Positions 5,013 to 5,824 of a stretch of 5,824 nucleotides of DNA are shown in pieces. Positions within the stretch are counted from its first letter, which is position 1; every line of letters starts with the position of its first letter. The notes beneath the pieces are model-generated. The model saw only the letters and a list, made by a program, of their open reading frames with translations. It had not been told where the DNA came from and searched no databases. A program made the position numbers and the translations under genes. The stretch is from Candidatus Nitrosopumilus sp. (GTDB lineage Archaea; Thermoproteota; Nitrososphaeria; Nitrososphaerales; Nitrosopumilaceae), in contig JAOUNZ010000071.1 in assembly GCA_029880665.1 (NCBI GenBank), positions 1-5,824 of the forward strand, given 5' to 3'.

Positions 5013-5824
5013 ATGGAGGCTCTAAAACTATTGGAGCCTAATGTCCTTAATTCGCCTGCGTTTTCCTTTTTTGAATTCTTCAAATATGATACTGACGATC
5101 TAAGAAACGAAAAATTTCTCTTAAAGAAAGATCTAATTGAACGGTATAAAAAATCCGTGAGACAAAAAACGAACGTACATTCTAATGCACTAAAAAATGA
5201 CTTTCATGCTTTTACAAAAACCCTTGCCAAACTTCGTTTAGTCACTGATTCTGAAGATGTTTTGGAGGATGTTAAATGGGAAAAAATAACTGAAATTTGT
5301 AACATTCTCCGTAAAATTGAAACAAGTAACGAAAAAAAAATCCGATGGGCATTACTATTTTTACTTTCAAAAGGAAACCAAGTGCAAATTGACGATCTTA
5401 AGCAATTAGTTGTGAATTTCAAAATTTCCAATGTTGAAAGACTGTTAGAAAAAATAATCAAGACTGAAACAAATTCTGGGTTAGATGTAAAATTTGACGG
5501 AATAAAACTTGTAGTGGATACTGAACAAAAACTTTCAGAGCACTATATTGCAGATGCGATTGAAGAAAAATCCAGACGATCTCCCGGAGAAATTGAAAAA
5601 GAAATTTTAGAATTGCTTGATGAGGGCTCCTATTCTAATCAAGAAATCTCTAACATTATTGACATTGATGAGGCTGTAGTGTCAAGAGTCATGACAAAAC
5701 TTCGAAATCAAAATAAATTGGTGTTGTCTAGTTTTGGGAATAAAGGGTTTAGATACTATACCACAAACTGTCAAAATTGTCCATTTGGAAAGACTCTGTC
5801 TTCTTGCAGAAAAGATGCGATTTC
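5013..5824 (+). CDS. Winged-helix protein with C-terminal Cys cluster (3' end outside window); RPC39/TFE-beta-like architecture
   Basis: The frame is open from ATG 5013 to the right edge, giving at least 270 residues. After a mostly helical, charged N-terminal part come two regions that read as winged helices: about 107-170 (EKKIRWALLFLLSKG, a helix pair, then LDVKFDGIKLVV as a wing) and about 190-250 (PGEIEKEILELLDEG, YSNQEISNIIDIDEAVVSRV as the helix-turn-helix, then LVLSSFGNKGFRYY as the wing). Directly after is C253-Q-N-C256-P-F-G-K-T-L-S-S-C265, a C-x2-C-P-x7-C cluster likely to bind Fe-S or zinc. Winged helices followed by such a cluster is the layout of eukaryotic RPC39 and archaeal TFE-beta, both RNA-polymerase-associated; a redox- or metal-sensing repressor is the alternative. 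The frame also extends upstream without stop to TTG 4911 and reads like protein there, so the start may lie further left. Coding is sure, function inferred. Confidence 0.8.
   Translation, partial: MEALKLLEPNVLNSPAFSFFEFFKYDTDDLRNEKFLLKKDLIERYKKSVRQKTNVHSNALKNDFHAFTKTLAKLRLVTDSEDVLEDVKWEKITEICNILRKIETSNEKKIRWALLFLLSKGNQVQIDDLKQLVVNFKISNVERLLEKIIKTETNSGLDVKFDGIKLVVDTEQKLSEHYIADAIEEKSRRSPGEIEKEILELLDEGSYSNQEISNIIDIDEAVVSRVMTKLRNQNKLVLSSFGNKGFRYYTTNCQNCPFGKTLSSCRKDAI

Noticed and set aside
4892..5461. Reverse-strand ORFs of 63 and 85 codons opposite the winged-helix gene
   Set aside because: They oppose a long forward frame with clear domain structure and show no domain pattern of their own.

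Overview
The window looks like a stretch of an ammonia-oxidising-type thaumarchaeal genome (Nitrososphaerota, most likely a Nitrosopumilales relative). This is inferred from several signs: low G+C, archaeal TATA-type boxes rather than -35/-10 promoters, starts that mostly lack Shine-Dalgarno sites, a tRNA-Leu(CAA) with an intron at the canonical archaeal position 37/38, and an RPA/SSB-like single-OB-fold protein. No mobile element, CRISPR array or phage module is visible.

Layout, left to right. (1) 1-87 is the C-terminal tail of a Lys/Ala/Pro-rich protein that runs in from the left, built from exact 30-bp in-frame repeats. (2) 148-753 (+) encodes a two-TM membrane protein with an external beta-rich domain. 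It is convergent, with a 13-bp gap, with (3) 767-1081 (-), a 104-aa OB-fold single-strand-binding protein. (4) 1193-1295 (+) is the intron-containing tRNA-Leu(CAA), with CCA encoded. (5) 1296-1642 is a 347-bp AT-rich gap holding a near-perfect 16-bp palindrome, a clear TATA box and T-tracts; it may be the leader of the next operon or a tiny RNA gene. (6) 1643-2263 and 2264-2887 (+) are a VTT/DedA-type membrane protein and an HD-domain phosphohydrolase, joined stop-to-start (TAAATG). (7) 2888-3053 holds a short coding-looking stretch split over two frames. (8) 3054-3716 and 3713-4513 (+) are a GNAT acetyltransferase of the kind usually fused to a nitrilase, and a metal-dependent amidohydrolase, joined by an ATGA overlap. 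(9) 4514-5012 is mostly non-coding, with one possible 33-aa reverse-strand ORF and two TATA-like sites. (10) From about 5013 (possibly from 4911) to the right edge, an open (+) frame encodes a protein with two predicted winged-helix regions followed by a Cys cluster, C-x2-C-P-x7-C. This architecture recalls RPC39/TFE-beta-type transcription factors.

Functionally this is ordinary chromosomal housekeeping and conserved-hypothetical content, not an obvious defence or biosynthetic island. The two tight gene pairs (VTT+HD, GNAT+amidohydrolase) are the best candidates for linked functions. The Cys-cluster winged-helix protein and the split small ORF at 2914-3049 deserve the closest look.
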